Shown here piece after piece: positions 12,401 to 25,320 of a stretch of 64,000 nucleotides of DNA. A program made the position numbers and the translations under genes. The DNA comes from Gorsachius magnificus. Lineage: Eukaryota > Chordata > Aves > Pelecaniformes > Ardeidae. The first letter of the stretch is position 1. Every line of letters starts with the position of its first letter. The DNA is taken from positions 124,683,988-124,747,987 of the forward strand of contig CM067082.1 in assembly GCA_034008185.1 (NCBI GenBank). Reading direction: 5' to 3'. Under the pieces are notes generated by a model, which had not been told where the DNA came from, did not search any database, and saw only the letters and a list, made by a program, of their open reading frames with translations.

Positions 12401-15400
12401 CTTCCTCACACCAGATATTACAAAATATTCTGTTCAACATCAACAAATGCAATGTCTCACTTATTTGAAGCCCAGCTCTCTGAATCTGATCCTTTTTCTG
12501 CCCATGCATACTGATGCAACAGGTACCCACAGGTCACTCGCACAGATTTTCACAGCAGATTTTTAATCTACAATAAAGAATGAGAAGTTTGCATTGACTG
12601 AAAAGTAATGAAACTTTCTGTCAAGATAAATTTTACACATTAAATCTGCTCCAGGTTTAGATCAATGTAGATAGTGCCAAATGAAACAAAAAACTACAAG
12701 GGAAGATCCACAAAAATTGATTGTGGCCAAAATACGCCCCAGCGCTGTTAAGAGGTTTACTTCGGTAATGTCTGTGGTCATTGACTAGATCAATGAAACT
12801 CATTCTTTCAACAGCATCCAATTATCAGTTTACTGTGGAGTGAGCTTTCTAATAAATCAGTATACTTTACATAAAAGTAGAAAAAACTACAATGAAACTT
12901 AACAGCGAAGTGTGAAAACATTTTGGTTCCAGGAAGCGGAGGCTTCTATCACACCCAAGGAAAACAGCATGAATGATTACCTGTTTTATTCAGGCCTGAT
13001 CCATAGTTAGTAACATTTTGAGGCAGTAACTTTCTGTTAGCTAGTTTATGGTTAGAAGGACAATAGAGTTTGATTAAGCACTTAGGACAGGTGATCAATA
13101 GGCTTCTGTCATATTTACACAATAAAAAATTGGCATGTACAGTAAGTGCCAAACAGCATAAATTCAGGCACAATATCAGAAAGTCAATTAAGAGCCACTT
13201 TCCACAACGCAGGATCTGGAATGCTTTCTGGCCAATATTACCTGTCTCGGGTATGTTTTTCCATACTCTTCAGTAAATAGGCAGCCAGCGAGCATTTGAG
13301 CTTTACAATAGCACTGTGTGCAGTGGCAGACTTCAGGTCCTCCGTGAGTATCCCTCTTCTTCCTCTCCAAGAGGTAACTGTGTGGGGAGTCCCCAAAACT
13401 CCATGCTGCCAGCAATAGATCGAAGCAGATAAACCGAAGCACCTCATAACCCGTATGTCACACCACTTCTGTATAGCAAAGGTTCCCTAACTATTTCAGA
13501 GTTGGGAAATCAAAAGAGAGTGAGTTGAAGGATGAGATCCTCTTATGCAGAGCCAGTCCCAGCTGGCTGCCACATTAGCCTAGGGGCAACTGCACAGAGA
13601 CATCTAGGGAAAGCGTGCAGCACTGACAGCCAAAGAGTTTATAATCCAGTCTCAGAAGACCAAGATTCATCCTGATTAGCTGTTGGAGTGGAGGTCACCT
13701 AACATGAGATGTTATCTGAAAAAATGTACCAGCAATTTTATCCAATTCAACACTGAATGAACGTCTCAATAACGAATGTAGGCACAGAGAGGCCAGGAAT
13801 GGGACAGCTGCATCCATGTTCAAATCCATCCCCAGAAGCCTGAGGAGAGGTTTATAGAGTGCAAAAGGTCACCCATGCCTCCTCTGCTCCTTGCAGAATA
13901 AGTGTGTGTACATCCAGTGCTACTTGGTCCATATTTTTACACCAATAAAACGTGTATTCCACAGTCATAATCTTGCTCTTGCTGGTGCTGTTAGTTAGCA
14001 CTTCAGTGTGCTCTGAAGGATTCTACAAAAATGTAGATCATATGAGACAAACTACAGTGTCATCGTCAGTATTTTAGACCCCTGCTGCAGCTAGGTGGGC
14101 TTCATTACAGTGAATTAGTAGGAGCAATTCAAAGGAACAAAACTTACAACATCTGGAGGTGAATCTGACTGCTGCTCTGCACTGAACAGAGCACTCCCAA
14201 AACATGCCTTGGTGCTGCATCGCATCGTTCCTACCTGTCCGAGTTTCATTTGCAGCACCGAGACGTGTGGGGAGCTGTGCCATGCACCCCAGGGGCATCT
14301 CCTGCATCACGGCAGCCGCGACATGCGCTTGGAAAGAAAAGCTGGGAAATGCCAAACCCCAAACACCACTTGTTATTTTATCGAAAGACTGGAGTGAATG
14401 CCAATTATTTAAAAACCTAACTGATCAATTAAAATTGATTCTGCTTTGCTTCCCATTGATTACCAGGCTCAATGTAAGAGTGGAAAAAGAAATTATTCTC
14501 TTATATCCTTGATCCTGAGGTAGAGTTGTGGCACTGTAGTGTACAGCAGCAGGCTGTTCTTTATAAAATCTGTACAGGATACAAATTCCTATTGACATTA
14601 CCGCGAGCAAAGGTCTGACAATTCCTTCATCCCAGCTTTGATTGTTCTGAAAAACTCCTTACTTCACTGTATATGTACCAGAGATGCTATATTTGAGCAG
14701 CACAAACTCTATGGCTGTAGGCAGTATAAAATTCCTGATAAAAGCTCTCAATCAATTCAGATACTGGAATCAGTGAGTCACTTGTACCCAAGGCTTGCAC
14801 TTGAGGGAATATGATTTTTATTTTGAGGATAAGTTGAACTTACTTGTGAAGATGGGAATGGTGCACATTCTTTTCAGACGGCAATGAACTCAGCAAGGTT
14901 CCCATCTCCTTTCAGCAGCAGATGTTTGTGCCTCTGTGCATCCTTGTGACAGAACCATTGCTTTAAAAAAAAAAAAATTATGGGTTAACACAGTGAGGTA
15001 TAATTCCCAAGATGAGAAGGACAAGAGGCCATAAAAGTTCACAAAAAAACATAGTTTCAAAGACAATGCAGTGAGACCTATTATGATCAACAAGAAGTAC
15101 CTACAGTTTTGTTTAAAGGTGGTAAGAGCAGATGAGTTTCTGGCCTGGGAAACTTCTCACGTAAGTCGGAAACCTCTGAACTTGATCTCGCATTTACAGG
15201 AACAACCCAATAAAGGCCCTGAGCCTAGCATGTCCATTGTGCCATTAAGCACCCCACAGCCACTGATGCATTTTATCCCTGTGCTACCTCTAAGCCTACG
15301 AGTTGCCCTTGGTGTGGCTAATTTGCCAGGTTGCTTCCAGGAGAAACTTAGCAGGACTCTCGGATTCCAGCTCTTACGGTTCCATGTGCCACAGCAGGTT

Positions 15401-15900
15401 TAAACAAAGTCTAAATCACATTGTTGACCCTGCTTGCAGACACACAGAGCTTTGCTACCGGATAATACTGATTTTAAACCTATAAAAAACCTAGGCTGAG
15501 CAAGGCCTAGTTATTCAACTCCAGTGGTTAGAAACAAAATTAATTCCTTGTGCTCTATGTGCATATGTTGACTGTATGGTTATAAACTTTTACCAAATAT
15601 TCACACAAAATGTTCTCTGTCTTCCTACTGAGTTTTAGTGCTTGTGGGACCTGTCCCATAAAACAGCTAGCATAAAAATCTGCCCACAAAGGCACCTTCC
15701 TGGGCAGCCTTAGCAAGGAGGTAAGAAGCTCGTACGCACCTATGCTCCGACGCGAAGCAAGCTGTAGCCAGGCTGTGCCTCCCCCAGGACTACACTGCAG
15801 CCCCTGGAAATCTGCGCTCCTCATCTTCAGCTGCGGCAGCGTGTCCTGGGGAAGGAGAGAGCCACCCCCACCCTCACACCCCAGCCAGTTAGGGGTTGAG
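12401..15900. other. Intergenic, no gene recognised
   Basis: Several 60-130-codon frames occur at 13.2-13.4, 14.1-14.5 and 15.6-15.9 kb, but they overlap frames on the other strand and show no domain. The 15,742-16,197 frame is in part the 5' side of the neighbouring CR1. A run of A (14,965-14,977) is the only simple-sequence feature. Confidence 0.5.
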
Positions 15901-15904
15901 AGAC

Positions 15905-16343
15905 CTTGGAGTGTCAAGGTGTTGGAGTGTCTGGAGCACAAGACGTATGAGGAGCGGCTGAGGGAGCTGGGGATGTTTAGCCTGGAGAAAAGGAGGCTGA
16001 GGGGAGAACTTATTGCCCTCTACAACTGCCTGACAGGAGGCTGTAGTGAGGTGGGGGTCAGTCTCTTCTCCCTGGTAACGGGACGAGGGGAAATGGCCTC
16101 AAGTTGCGCCAGGGCAGGTTTAGGTTGGACATCAGGAAAAATTTTTTACCAAAAGAGTTGTCAAGCACTAGAACGGGCTGCCCAGGGAAGTGGTTGAGTC
16201 CCCATCCCTGGAGGTATTTAAAAGACAGGTAGACAAGGTGCTTAGGGACATGGCTTAGTGGTGGGATGGCCAGGTTAGGTTAACAGTTGGACTTGATGAT
16301 CTTAAAGGTCTTTTCCAACCTAAACGATTCTATGACCTTAAAT
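15905..16343 (+). mobile_element. CR1 LINE 3' fragment, plus strand
   Basis: Typical CR1 3' end in sense orientation. Landmarks in order are GGAGTGTCTGGAGCACAAG, TATGAGGAGCGGCTGAGGGAG, GCCTGGAGAAAAGGAGGCTG, GTTGGACATCAGGAAAAATT, CGGGCTGCCCAGGGAAGTGG, CATCCCTGGAGGTATTTAAA, and GTTGGACTTGATGATCTTAA...TTCCAACCTAAACGATTCTATGAC. It is less diverged than the other CR1 copies in the window, so it is probably the youngest insertion here. The 151-codon frame at 15,742-16,197 reads partly through it and is not a host gene. Confidence 0.93.
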
Positions 16344-19139
16344 CCCAGCCGGGAATATACTGAAAACCTGAGCAAATACAGAGCACTTTATCTTAGAATT
16401 AGGCAGATGATGGCACAGTGCTTTTAAAAAGTCAGGAAATTTATTTTAAATGCCTAAATATGGGCTTGCCTGATTATTTTGGAAAATAATCTAAAAAATC
16501 CTTAGTCTATATGATACTCATAGCTGAAATAATAAATTATAGTTTTAGATACTCTCTCTTATGCACCTGTTTTTTCACATTTTAGCCCTAAACTCTTCCT
16601 TCACTTTCAGCTTAAAATGCTTACTTACTCATATTTTCATATGATAGTTTATATCTTCATATATTTTTTCCTCACCACTTCAGTTTCTCCATTTAGAAAG
16701 TCATTATTTAAAATGCAATATCCTTCTCTCAATTTTGAAGCTCAGCTCTGAGATATCCTCAAAACCATACTGTTCTATTGCCTCTCTATACAAGATCCAT
16801 TTATACACAGATAATTAGATTCCAACACTAAACCATCTTTTACCTTGCCTGTTAAAAGTAAATTTATAACAGACTGATTAAATCTCCCCTACAAGGTGCA
16901 TACAAGCAAACTCAATTGAAATTGATTTAAGTTAGTTTAAAACCAGCATCAAGATAAAAAAGCAAGGGGATAGAAAATAATGATTTCTGTTGCGTTCTTG
17001 TAGCTTACTGTGAGAAACAAATTCACAAGTTATGCATGTATATGCAGAGAGATGTACAGACACACAGACATCGAGCTCTCACCTAGGAGATGTGGAGGGC
17101 CTTTTGATTTTTGTGTTTTGATCACTTACCAGCATTTCTATTTCATGCAGAACATTATTCATGTGAGACTTCTGTTAACACACGCTTTAACAGATTTCTT
17201 GGTTTATGATGTAAGAGGAAAAGAGCCAGCCTTTATAACTTCCTTACTAATGCATAATTTACTATTAATAATTGCTACTGAAAAAATACTATTATTGCCC
17301 ATATTTTATCCAAGCATCCTAAGGCATTTACAAAGTTTAAAAATCATGGTGGTAACATGGAGCAGAGGTTTTGTGGAATATGAACTCTTATGTACAGATC
17401 TCAAGATGGGAAAACCCTGACGATAAAGAAGTATTTTGGTTATGAAGCAATTTAATAAAAAATAATTAGTTATAGATATTTGTAATGACCTAGTCAGGAC
17501 ATAGTCAGCTGATGTTCTAGCATCAGCGTCGTGGATAAGCCACCATTCCTGCAGTTACTACTAGAGGTGACGCGTGTTCAAATACTCCTAATGAAGCTGT
17601 ATTCACTGAGTCACTCCCTCTGTGAAGGATGGGGTGGGTTATTTTGCAAACTTTGACCCAGTATCACTTGTTGAAACTCTTCCTGTAGTCAGAAGTGGAG
17701 CCTGAAGAATAATTTGAAGAAGCAAAAAGCAGCAGCCATTGAGGGGGAATATTCTCTGTGCTGTCCTTATAATAAAGGTAGCAATCATCATCAGGATATC
17801 TGAATTACTGGTGTTAGAATGCAAAGCTAATTCCAGACTTAAGAAGACGTGTAGGAACAGAGCGGGAGATGGGGTCTTGAGGACTGGATCATACTCAGAA
17901 TTTTGAAAATGATACAATTATTTTAAAAAGATGCTTTGAAATATTTTGACAGGGAAAAAAAAGGTGGATGTGTAGCTCCAGAGACAGAAGAAAAGCAGCC
18001 TTAAATACACATGCGAATAGGATGCGCTGCAGTTGAGAGGGCTGTGGATGTACCATGGTAGCCCTCTGGCTTAGAGCATTACACAGTTATACACTGAAAA
18101 TTCTCACCATTGTTTAAGCACCAAAGAGAAGAAACACACTCGCCTGCTTGAAATTAAATGCTTGCAAACCACAGACCAAAAACTTTGCTGTGATAATTAC
18201 TTCAATACTGCATAAGAAACATTAGTTTTGTAATGAGTCTTAGGCTGCATTCCCACATGGATTCCCTGTTGTTTAATAGTATGAGCTCATACTGAAGCCA
18301 TTTTCCCTGTGGGGATTCTAATACACGCCTTTTTCCACTACACAAACACCTATTTTCATGAATTTCACTGGAAATTCATATAATTGAGCCATCTCTTCCT
18401 TTGTTATATCCATTTCAAATTGATCGATGAGTTAAAACTTTGGCGAAGGAAGTCTCCAGGCATCCTAGTAGATGTATCACGTTAGCTTCATTACCTGAAG
18501 AAAGCAGGCAAAAAAATACATATAAACATCTTTCCAAATATGTTACTGACCAAGTAACACTATGTCTACAAAATAAATGGCTTGTCTGGAAATAATGCAA
18601 TAGTATGTTAGGATTAGCCTATTTAACTTGCTTGTGTCTGTTTTGCACTATTTCTATATGGGTACAGGACATGGCAGAGCAGTATTCCATGCTGATGCCC
18701 CATTCCAGCACGTGAGTGGTGATCCAGTAAAATAGCACAAGAGATTCAGTAGTATCTCTCAGCCTTGAATTCAGCTCCTTGCAAGAAATAAAATAATTCC
18801 ACTAACAGTTTCTTGTACCAAATGTTGATACCTATGAAACACGAGATAGTTAAACATCAGGGAAATGTTACTGATCTTACCTAGAAATAAATTTGTTATT
18901 AAAATTTTTATAGCAGCTGGAGAGCTGTACCAGTTGGCCTGCAAATATTTTTTATATTTGTTTTCCTAAGGCTGCTTCTACTGTACAATTAACTTTTATC
19001 ATCAACTAATTCATTATCTTGCTTAGCTGTTAGAACACTTCAATACTCCATGTAGTTAGGAAATTATTACCAATATTTAATGACCATCATTTTCCATCCT
19101 TCCCTCTTGCATTGCTAAAAAAAATGTCTAGTGAAGGTA
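16344..19139. other. Intergenic, no gene recognised
   Basis: AT-rich. The 136-codon frame at 17,010-17,420 has no recognisable domain, and its AT-rich composition matches the surroundings, so it was not called. No repeat was confidently recognised. Confidence 0.5.
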
Positions 19140-19480
19140 ATAGCTGAAAATGCTTTTTATTGATACAGTGAGAACACCTTGATAAAGTCAAATATGCTTG
19201 TGCCATCAGCTGAGAACAGTGAATTGGTAGAAGCGTTTCTGGGAAGAAGAAAATCAGATTAAATAATTAGTGTCAATTAGCCCCAGCAAAATCATTCTAT
19301 AAACAATTGGTCTCTAGTGCCCTGCTTAATTATGTGAGACTTTCATCGCTTCTTATCAAGTCTGCTTTGATTTATGTTAGACTCTTGAGTATCCCAGAAG
19401 TATAATTAATTATTGTCTTGTAAATAAACCTTCGGTAATTAATGGCAGCAGAAGACAATAGAGTATCTTTTAAAAAGTAT
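19140..19480. promoter_or_regulatory. Candidate conserved non-coding element (homeodomain-motif-rich)
   Basis: Repeat-free block with clustered ATTA/TAAT cores, including AAATAATTAGTGTCAATTAG at about 19,262-19,281, TATAATTAATTATTG at about 19,401-19,415 and GGTAATTAATGG at about 19,434-19,445. This density is compatible with a homeodomain-bound enhancer, but AT-rich DNA also produces such cores by chance. Conservation was not tested. Confidence 0.25.
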
Positions 19481-20689
19481 TCCACTATGTAACTTTGAAT
19501 ACTTGAAAACTATTTTAGATTTCAAGGTAAAAGGTATTCGTGCTGCAGCAGGAGATAAGATACTTGTAGCTAAAGACAACTTGTTAGAAGCAGAGCTACA
19601 CTACCATTATATTGAACAACCCTTCTGTGTTACTTACTATAACCAATGTGCACCTTTGCAGTCTGGCTTTAGACTGTAACATCTGTCTTATTTAATTCTC
19701 AGTCCCTATATTAAAATAAATCAGTTAATGTTTTCAGGTGTAGGCAGCAAATCCAATTTCTGCAAAAGAAATACATAACTAAGATAAAATTCTTATTAAA
19801 TGAGAATGCCGTGAAAGTTCTGGTACAGTCAGTCCTTCTAGATGTAACAACCTCAGCTAATACCAGAAGGACTATATGAAAACAAGTGAATGGGAGGAGG
19901 ATGGTAAACCATTCCAATTGCTTGAATAAAACATATTACATAACCTCAGTTGTGCTACTTGAATTTGTAGGTGCTCCTCCAGTAAATCACTTATTCCTAT
20001 GATTCTTCTATTTGACAGCTTTTTTACACTTGGAAAAAGAAATGCAATACCCTTTGCCTTTTCTAGATTCCCAGAGATAATGCCAGCAATGGCACAGCAA
20101 GTAAACAGGAGCTGAAAATCATCAGCTAATGAAAGTATGCAGCAGATCTTTTCTAAAATCATCAGGATCAAGACAAATTTCAAAAATGCTCATAGCTGGT
20201 CCAAGTTGTACTTCAAACTACTGGTAGACAAGTAGCACCAGTGAAGGGGTACATTACAGGTCTTTATTGGAGAGATACTGCATACACAATCTCACCACCA
20301 CTGTATCTTACCAGTTCTACCACTGTTGGAGGCTTTGGAGCAGGACAAAGAGTAATAAAATGTAAGTCTAAAGACTTAGGAATACCGTCATGTCACCCAC
20401 AATCCTGGCCACTGATTACCCAGATGCCCTAGTTGCCTTCCCCTCCAATCTGTCAGGATTTCTCTCTCATGGAGATCCAGGAAGATGGGACGAAAGATGT
20501 GTATAATGAGGAAACGGGGGGAGAGGGACAGTGCATTCTACAGCATTTCCATCCCAACGTGGTCTTGGACATAGCCTGGGCATGCATCCAGATGCACAGC
20601 TGGACTTTCCTACAATTTCAGTTACAGTATAGTGGAGTATTAGGCCAAAGCATCTTTTTTTTTATCAGCTGTCAAAACTGAGCTTGACT
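19481..20689. other. Intergenic, no gene recognised
   Basis: No domain-bearing frame, RNA gene or repeat was recognised. Confidence 0.5.
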
Positions 20690-21885
20690 CCATCATTTCT
20701 ACAGATCTCCTCCAAGTAGTTGTAGGATGCTATTATATCGCTCCTTTCCCTCCTCTCTTTCCAGATTAAACAAGACCAACTTCCTCAGCCGCTCCTTGAA
20801 AGGCAAGTGGTCTAGGTCCCCGACCTTCATAACCCTCTGCTGGCCCCTCTCCAGTTTCTAGGCATCCTTTCAGAACTGGAGAACCCAAGGATACAAATAT
20901 TCCCAGTGCAGCCTCACATAAGGGGATAATAACTTCCCTTGATCTACTGGCCTCAGTCCTTGCAATATGACCCATTATAGGGTTTGTCTCATTTACAATG
21001 GGAGCGTACTGTTGTCTCATACTCAGCCTGGTTCCCACTGTGATCCTCAGGACCTTTTCAGCCAGGCTGGTTCTCCCCGCCTGTACTGATACACGAAGTT
21101 ACTCTGCCACAAGTGCCGGACTCTGCACTTCTTGCTGAATTTCATGGATTTTGAGTTGTCTCAACCCCCAAGTTTCCCAAGGCTCCTCTGGACTGAATGT
21201 CTACTGCTTAGCATGTTAACTACCCCTCCTAGTTCGCTAAGACCACATTCGGTTTCATCACTCATGTTGTTGATGATCACATTGAACAGTATCAATCCTA
21301 CCATCAACCTCATGACAGTCTGTTTATTGTCAGCTGCTAACTGTACATGAAACTATTGAGAAATACCTTTGGGTCCAACAGTCCAGACAGGTTTCAATGC
21401 ATTTAGCAGCCCCTTACATGAGAAAGCTGTGGCAGACAGCATGAGAACCTTACCAAAGTCAAACAACATTGCATCTGCCACTGCCACTCTTCCCCCATTC
21501 CAATAGCCAGCCATTCCATCACAGAAAGTAATCAGGCTGGTCAAGCATGGTTTGGTTGGAATTTGTGCTAGGAAATTCCCCTCCATGGCCTAGAAGTTTC
21601 CTGGATTGCTTGCGCAGTGCTTTGCTGCCTTCCCAGCAGTTGTGTGGGTGGCTGAAAGCCCCCAGGAGGATGAGGGCCTGTAATCAGGAGATTCCTGCTA
21701 GCTGTTTGTAGAAAGCCTCATCTGCTCTGTCCTTCAGAGTTAACAGTTATGTGGAAAGCTGTCAGGCTTGATCTTGTGCGGAGATGCAGTCCTTCACTGG
21801 GAATTGAGATGGCTGTTCTCTCCCAAGATCAGGGCCTAATCCCTTTCATTCTAACTGCCTTGTTCAAGCCCAACTACCTAAAAGG
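20690..21885 (-). mobile_element. CR1 LINE, old diverged copy, minus strand
   Basis: An ancient CR1 in antisense orientation. Plus-strand landmarks are ACAGATCTCCTCCAAGTA, TTCCTCAGCCGCTCCTTGAA, TCTGCTGGCCCCTCTCCAGT, CAGTGCAGCCTCACATAAGG, CTTCCCTTGATCTACTGGCC, TTGATGATCACATTGAACAG, and AAGTCAAACAACATTGCATC. These are eroded forms of the reverse complement of CR1 ORF2 C-terminal sequence. Further right (21,640-21,880), AAAGCCCCCAGGAGGATGAG and TAGAAAGCCTCATCTGC are the complement of the endonuclease region. In element order the copy therefore runs endonuclease (near 21,880), then late reverse transcriptase and 3' region (near 20,690), with the middle deleted. Many substitutions and stops are present and there is no coding capacity. 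Confidence 0.8.
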
Positions 21886-24789
21886 TAGAAACACCTAAAA
21901 AATCAGGGGAAATCTAGACAATGAAGGGCACATTCCTTGCATCTCTCACATAGGCACTGCCAGATTAAAAGTATATTTAGACAAGACACAAAACTGCAGC
22001 TGTGGAAATTGTAAATGTTCTTAAAAAAAGCAGAATGATCATAAAAAAAGGGACTGGTGTAAATGCAAATGTCGAGCCAACCCAAGCATGACAGTCTGTG
22101 AAACAACACTTCAGGTGCAGGGCTGATACAAGTTCAGAACATTGGGTTATGCAGGGAGTTAAAGCAGACAGCAGGCACAATGACATGTTAAATTACCCAC
22201 ATGATGTATAGCTTAATGAACCCCCTTGTGTTGATCATGCTTGGCATTAATCAAGAGTCATGAACAGATTCCCTTATTTTCTCAATGCTGCTCTGATAAA
22301 CTGCAATTTCATTTAACCTTGGACAGGAACTTTAATAGCTTCCACGGGACAACTGTCAATACTTTCCCGGGTATACAGTGATTAAAGTGAACACAAGATG
22401 CATGTCATGAATTTTCTTCATTTGAAATTAGAATTTTCATTTTTAACAACTATTTGTATAAAATATGCTGAAAATATGGAAATATGTAAAGGTTTGCGTG
22501 ATCCTTAGATAGAAATACACCAATACAAAGGTTTTTAAAAAATAAAATAATTAACAACACGTTAATTAACATATTGAGAGCTTCAAGTAACCTTCTGGTT
22601 GGGAAGCAAGACAACAAAAGACAAGAATTCAAGGAAAGGCCTGACAATATGTCCTTAAGTTAGCTCATTATGCATCAGATATTTGACAATGATACATGCT
22701 TCTTCAGCCTTCCTGCAATACTTAGAGGCCAAAGGATTGGCAAAGATGGAAAAATGCTTTTATTTTCAACTTCAGTGGTTTCTATAGACATCTTTGAGTG
22801 CTTTTCTCTAAAAAATAGAGGTTCACTTCTCCGTGGGATGAGTCTGTCTGCCTCAAAGGCACCACAGAAGAGTTAGTAGATCCACTCAGTCTGGATACCT
22901 GGAGTTTACTAGTCCAGGTGAATGTCAAAGGGGACAAAAATGAAGATAAATATGGATTCAGTGCCATTCTACCAGAGCTCTACAAGCAAGTCCTTCACCA
23001 CTACCTTAATTTAAAAGCTAGTTCCATCTGTTGCCACTAATGACAATGACAGAACAAATCTGGATCACAGGTGACTGAGAATGCTTTTACTATTAATTCA
23101 CAAAAATCTTCATTATAGGTATGGGCTGCAGTTACAGGAACAAGTAAACTACAGCTCCCCTCTACTTAGGCATCATCATTTGCTTTTGTAATATTTTCTG
23201 TGTTTTCTTTCTTTTCTACAAAATGAAGGCAGGGGAAGGTAAGGTTTCCAAAACATCCAGAAGAGGATCATAACTGTAGGCAAAAATGCTGTCTTGCAGA
23301 ATTCCCATTTGTGCAAGCGGGCTCATTTGCAGATGGAAATGCAAAAATCCTTCAGTGAGAAGGAAAAGTAAAAAGATCTTGCTTCTCATCGAAGACAGAG
23401 CAAACCTACAGGGTACAACAGCACTGGAAACAGGTTGACAGGATTGATACCTGGAACGCGTACAGGTTTTCAAGTGCTTGTCCTGATTCAAGCAGGATAT
23501 AAAGAGACTGAATTCCAGATCAGACTCCTCAAACCATATTAAATCACCAGCCATACTTGTGCTACCTCACAGCCCAGAATACCGAAGAGTAATTTGTTAT
23601 TGAACTAGTGATATACCTATGAGGTGACAGTTACTACTGGTGATTGATGCCAATGGAGCAAATACTTTGGTGTTGCTGAGAAGGATATCTCAACCGATCT
23701 TTACCATGTAACAGACTGTGGCTCAGTAGGGCCTGGAAAGCCCTGGGCAGTCACAACAGCTCTGATGCAAACCCATTAGGTGCTCAGGAAGCGCTCGGAG
23801 CTACCCATTAGCAAGTAGGTGAAGTTAACACACCAAAGGAATGGAACATGAGGTAGTAGCAGAGAAATCCATTCAGAAGAAAGGTAATTGATGTTGTAAA
23901 TGTGAACAAAGTATTTTTTTCTCCTAGCTTGAAACTGACCTCAGGTAATAACAACCATAAAAAAAAAATCAGTTTATAATTCAGTTATAAGCACTGAAGT
24001 CTACCACAAAAGATCAGTCTGCACAAAAATTGCTTTATCATTTCTACCACTCATTTCTCAAGATCTGTCTACACTGAAGACTGATACATGGGGCAGGGGT
24101 AACAAAGCTGGCTCAGGTACCACTGGCAATCCAACCACACCCCCAAAATGCAGTCTCCGGTACGGTCATACCCTCCAAGGGTAGATCTAAGCACTGTTTG
24201 CTCAGTTAACTGCTTTGCTTGGTCTGGCAGTAGCTCAGATTTCTGCTTTCAGAATTCACTATATCTCTAGGAAATTAAAAACTTATTTGTGGTGTATTGG
24301 TTTGGAGCCAGCACAAGTCTTTCATACAAGATGAAAACCTGAAGTTCTGGCAATCCCACAGGTAGCTGGGTCAAAAGCTCTGGAGTGAGCCGTGACTAAG
24401 AGCTTAAACTGCACGCTGGGTTAAGGAAGCCAGGGCTGGGGAAAAGGATAGTGCTCTCTTACTGGAGACTTCCACACTCAGTCGCATTTCTCTACTGAAG
24501 CTGCCCTAAAAGTACCAAGAAAAAGATATTCCTGTAGTCGGTGGAAGGCACTGAGGAAGCTGATGATATGCTGGCTTTTTTTTTTCTCCTCACAGTTCCT
24601 CCATGAGTTATGTTTAAAGTTTACCCCTCCCACCAAGAAAAAAGTAGTGCTAATTTGAGTCTGTATTCTATATGCTGAAAAAAGGTCAGTCTGTGAATAA
24701 CTAGAGATGTGTTATTCTTCTTTAAAGGATTGTAATGACCTGGACAGCACTTAATATAAATTTAGAGACACTTCTGAAAGAATGCCTCA
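21886..24789. other. Intergenic, no gene recognised
   Basis: No convincing coding frame. The 112-codon minus-strand frame at 23,216-23,554 lacks a recognisable domain and any splice or UTR context. Some AT-rich homopolymer runs occur, for example A8 near 23,961. Confidence 0.5.
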
Positions 24790-25320
24790 TGCTAGCACTT
24801 GAACATGAATCACAGATTCTCAGCCAAGACAGTTACGATCCTGTACTCTGCCTTCCTGCACAACACACACTACAGGAGTTCTCTCAGCAATTTCTGCCTC
24901 AAGCCACAGCTTGTGGTAGAACCGCAGTGTACCTTCAGAAAAACATGCAGGTTTGATTTAACATATATAAAATTGATTGCATCCTTTGGCAGCCTCTTCC
25001 ACTGGTTAATTGCTCTCCCTCCTCAAAAGTTTCCAGTCTGAAAACTGCTGACTTCTGATTTCTGCCATTGAATCAAGTTATATAGGGCTTTTTCTTCTTT
25101 TTTTTTTTTAAAGAATCTTCTTGCCTCAGCTAATACTTTGCTATGCGGAGGGTTATAGACCACAGTCAAGTTGCTTCTTTACCTTTTAAGTAAACTAAGT
25201 AGATTAAGTTCCTTTGGGCTGTCACTGTAAGGAGTACTTTCCAAGCCTCCAATCATTCCTGCAGCTTTCTTCTGAACCTGCTCCAATTTTCCATCATCCC
25301 TTTAAAAAGTTAATATTTTA
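24790..25320 (-). mobile_element. Ancient CR1/L3-like LINE fragment, minus strand
   Basis: On the plus strand the sequence keeps the order of an old amniote CR1 type seen in antisense. A GGTTTGATTTAA segment precedes CCTCTTCCACTGGTTAATTG (about 24,991-25,010). Then come TTTCCAGTCTGAAAACTG, GACCACAGTCAAGTTGCTTC, TAAACTAAGTAGATTAAGTT, CTGTCACTGTAAGGAGTACT, and CTTCTGAACCTGCTCCAATT (25,270-25,289). These match the familiar 'controlled-by-age' text of CR1/L3 elements widespread in turtles, crocodilians and birds. It is heavily eroded, with two T/A runs inserted (25,099-25,111). Confidence 0.72.

Noticed and set aside
15742..16197. 151-codon frame as a host gene
   Set aside because: Its 3' half is CR1 sequence in sense orientation.
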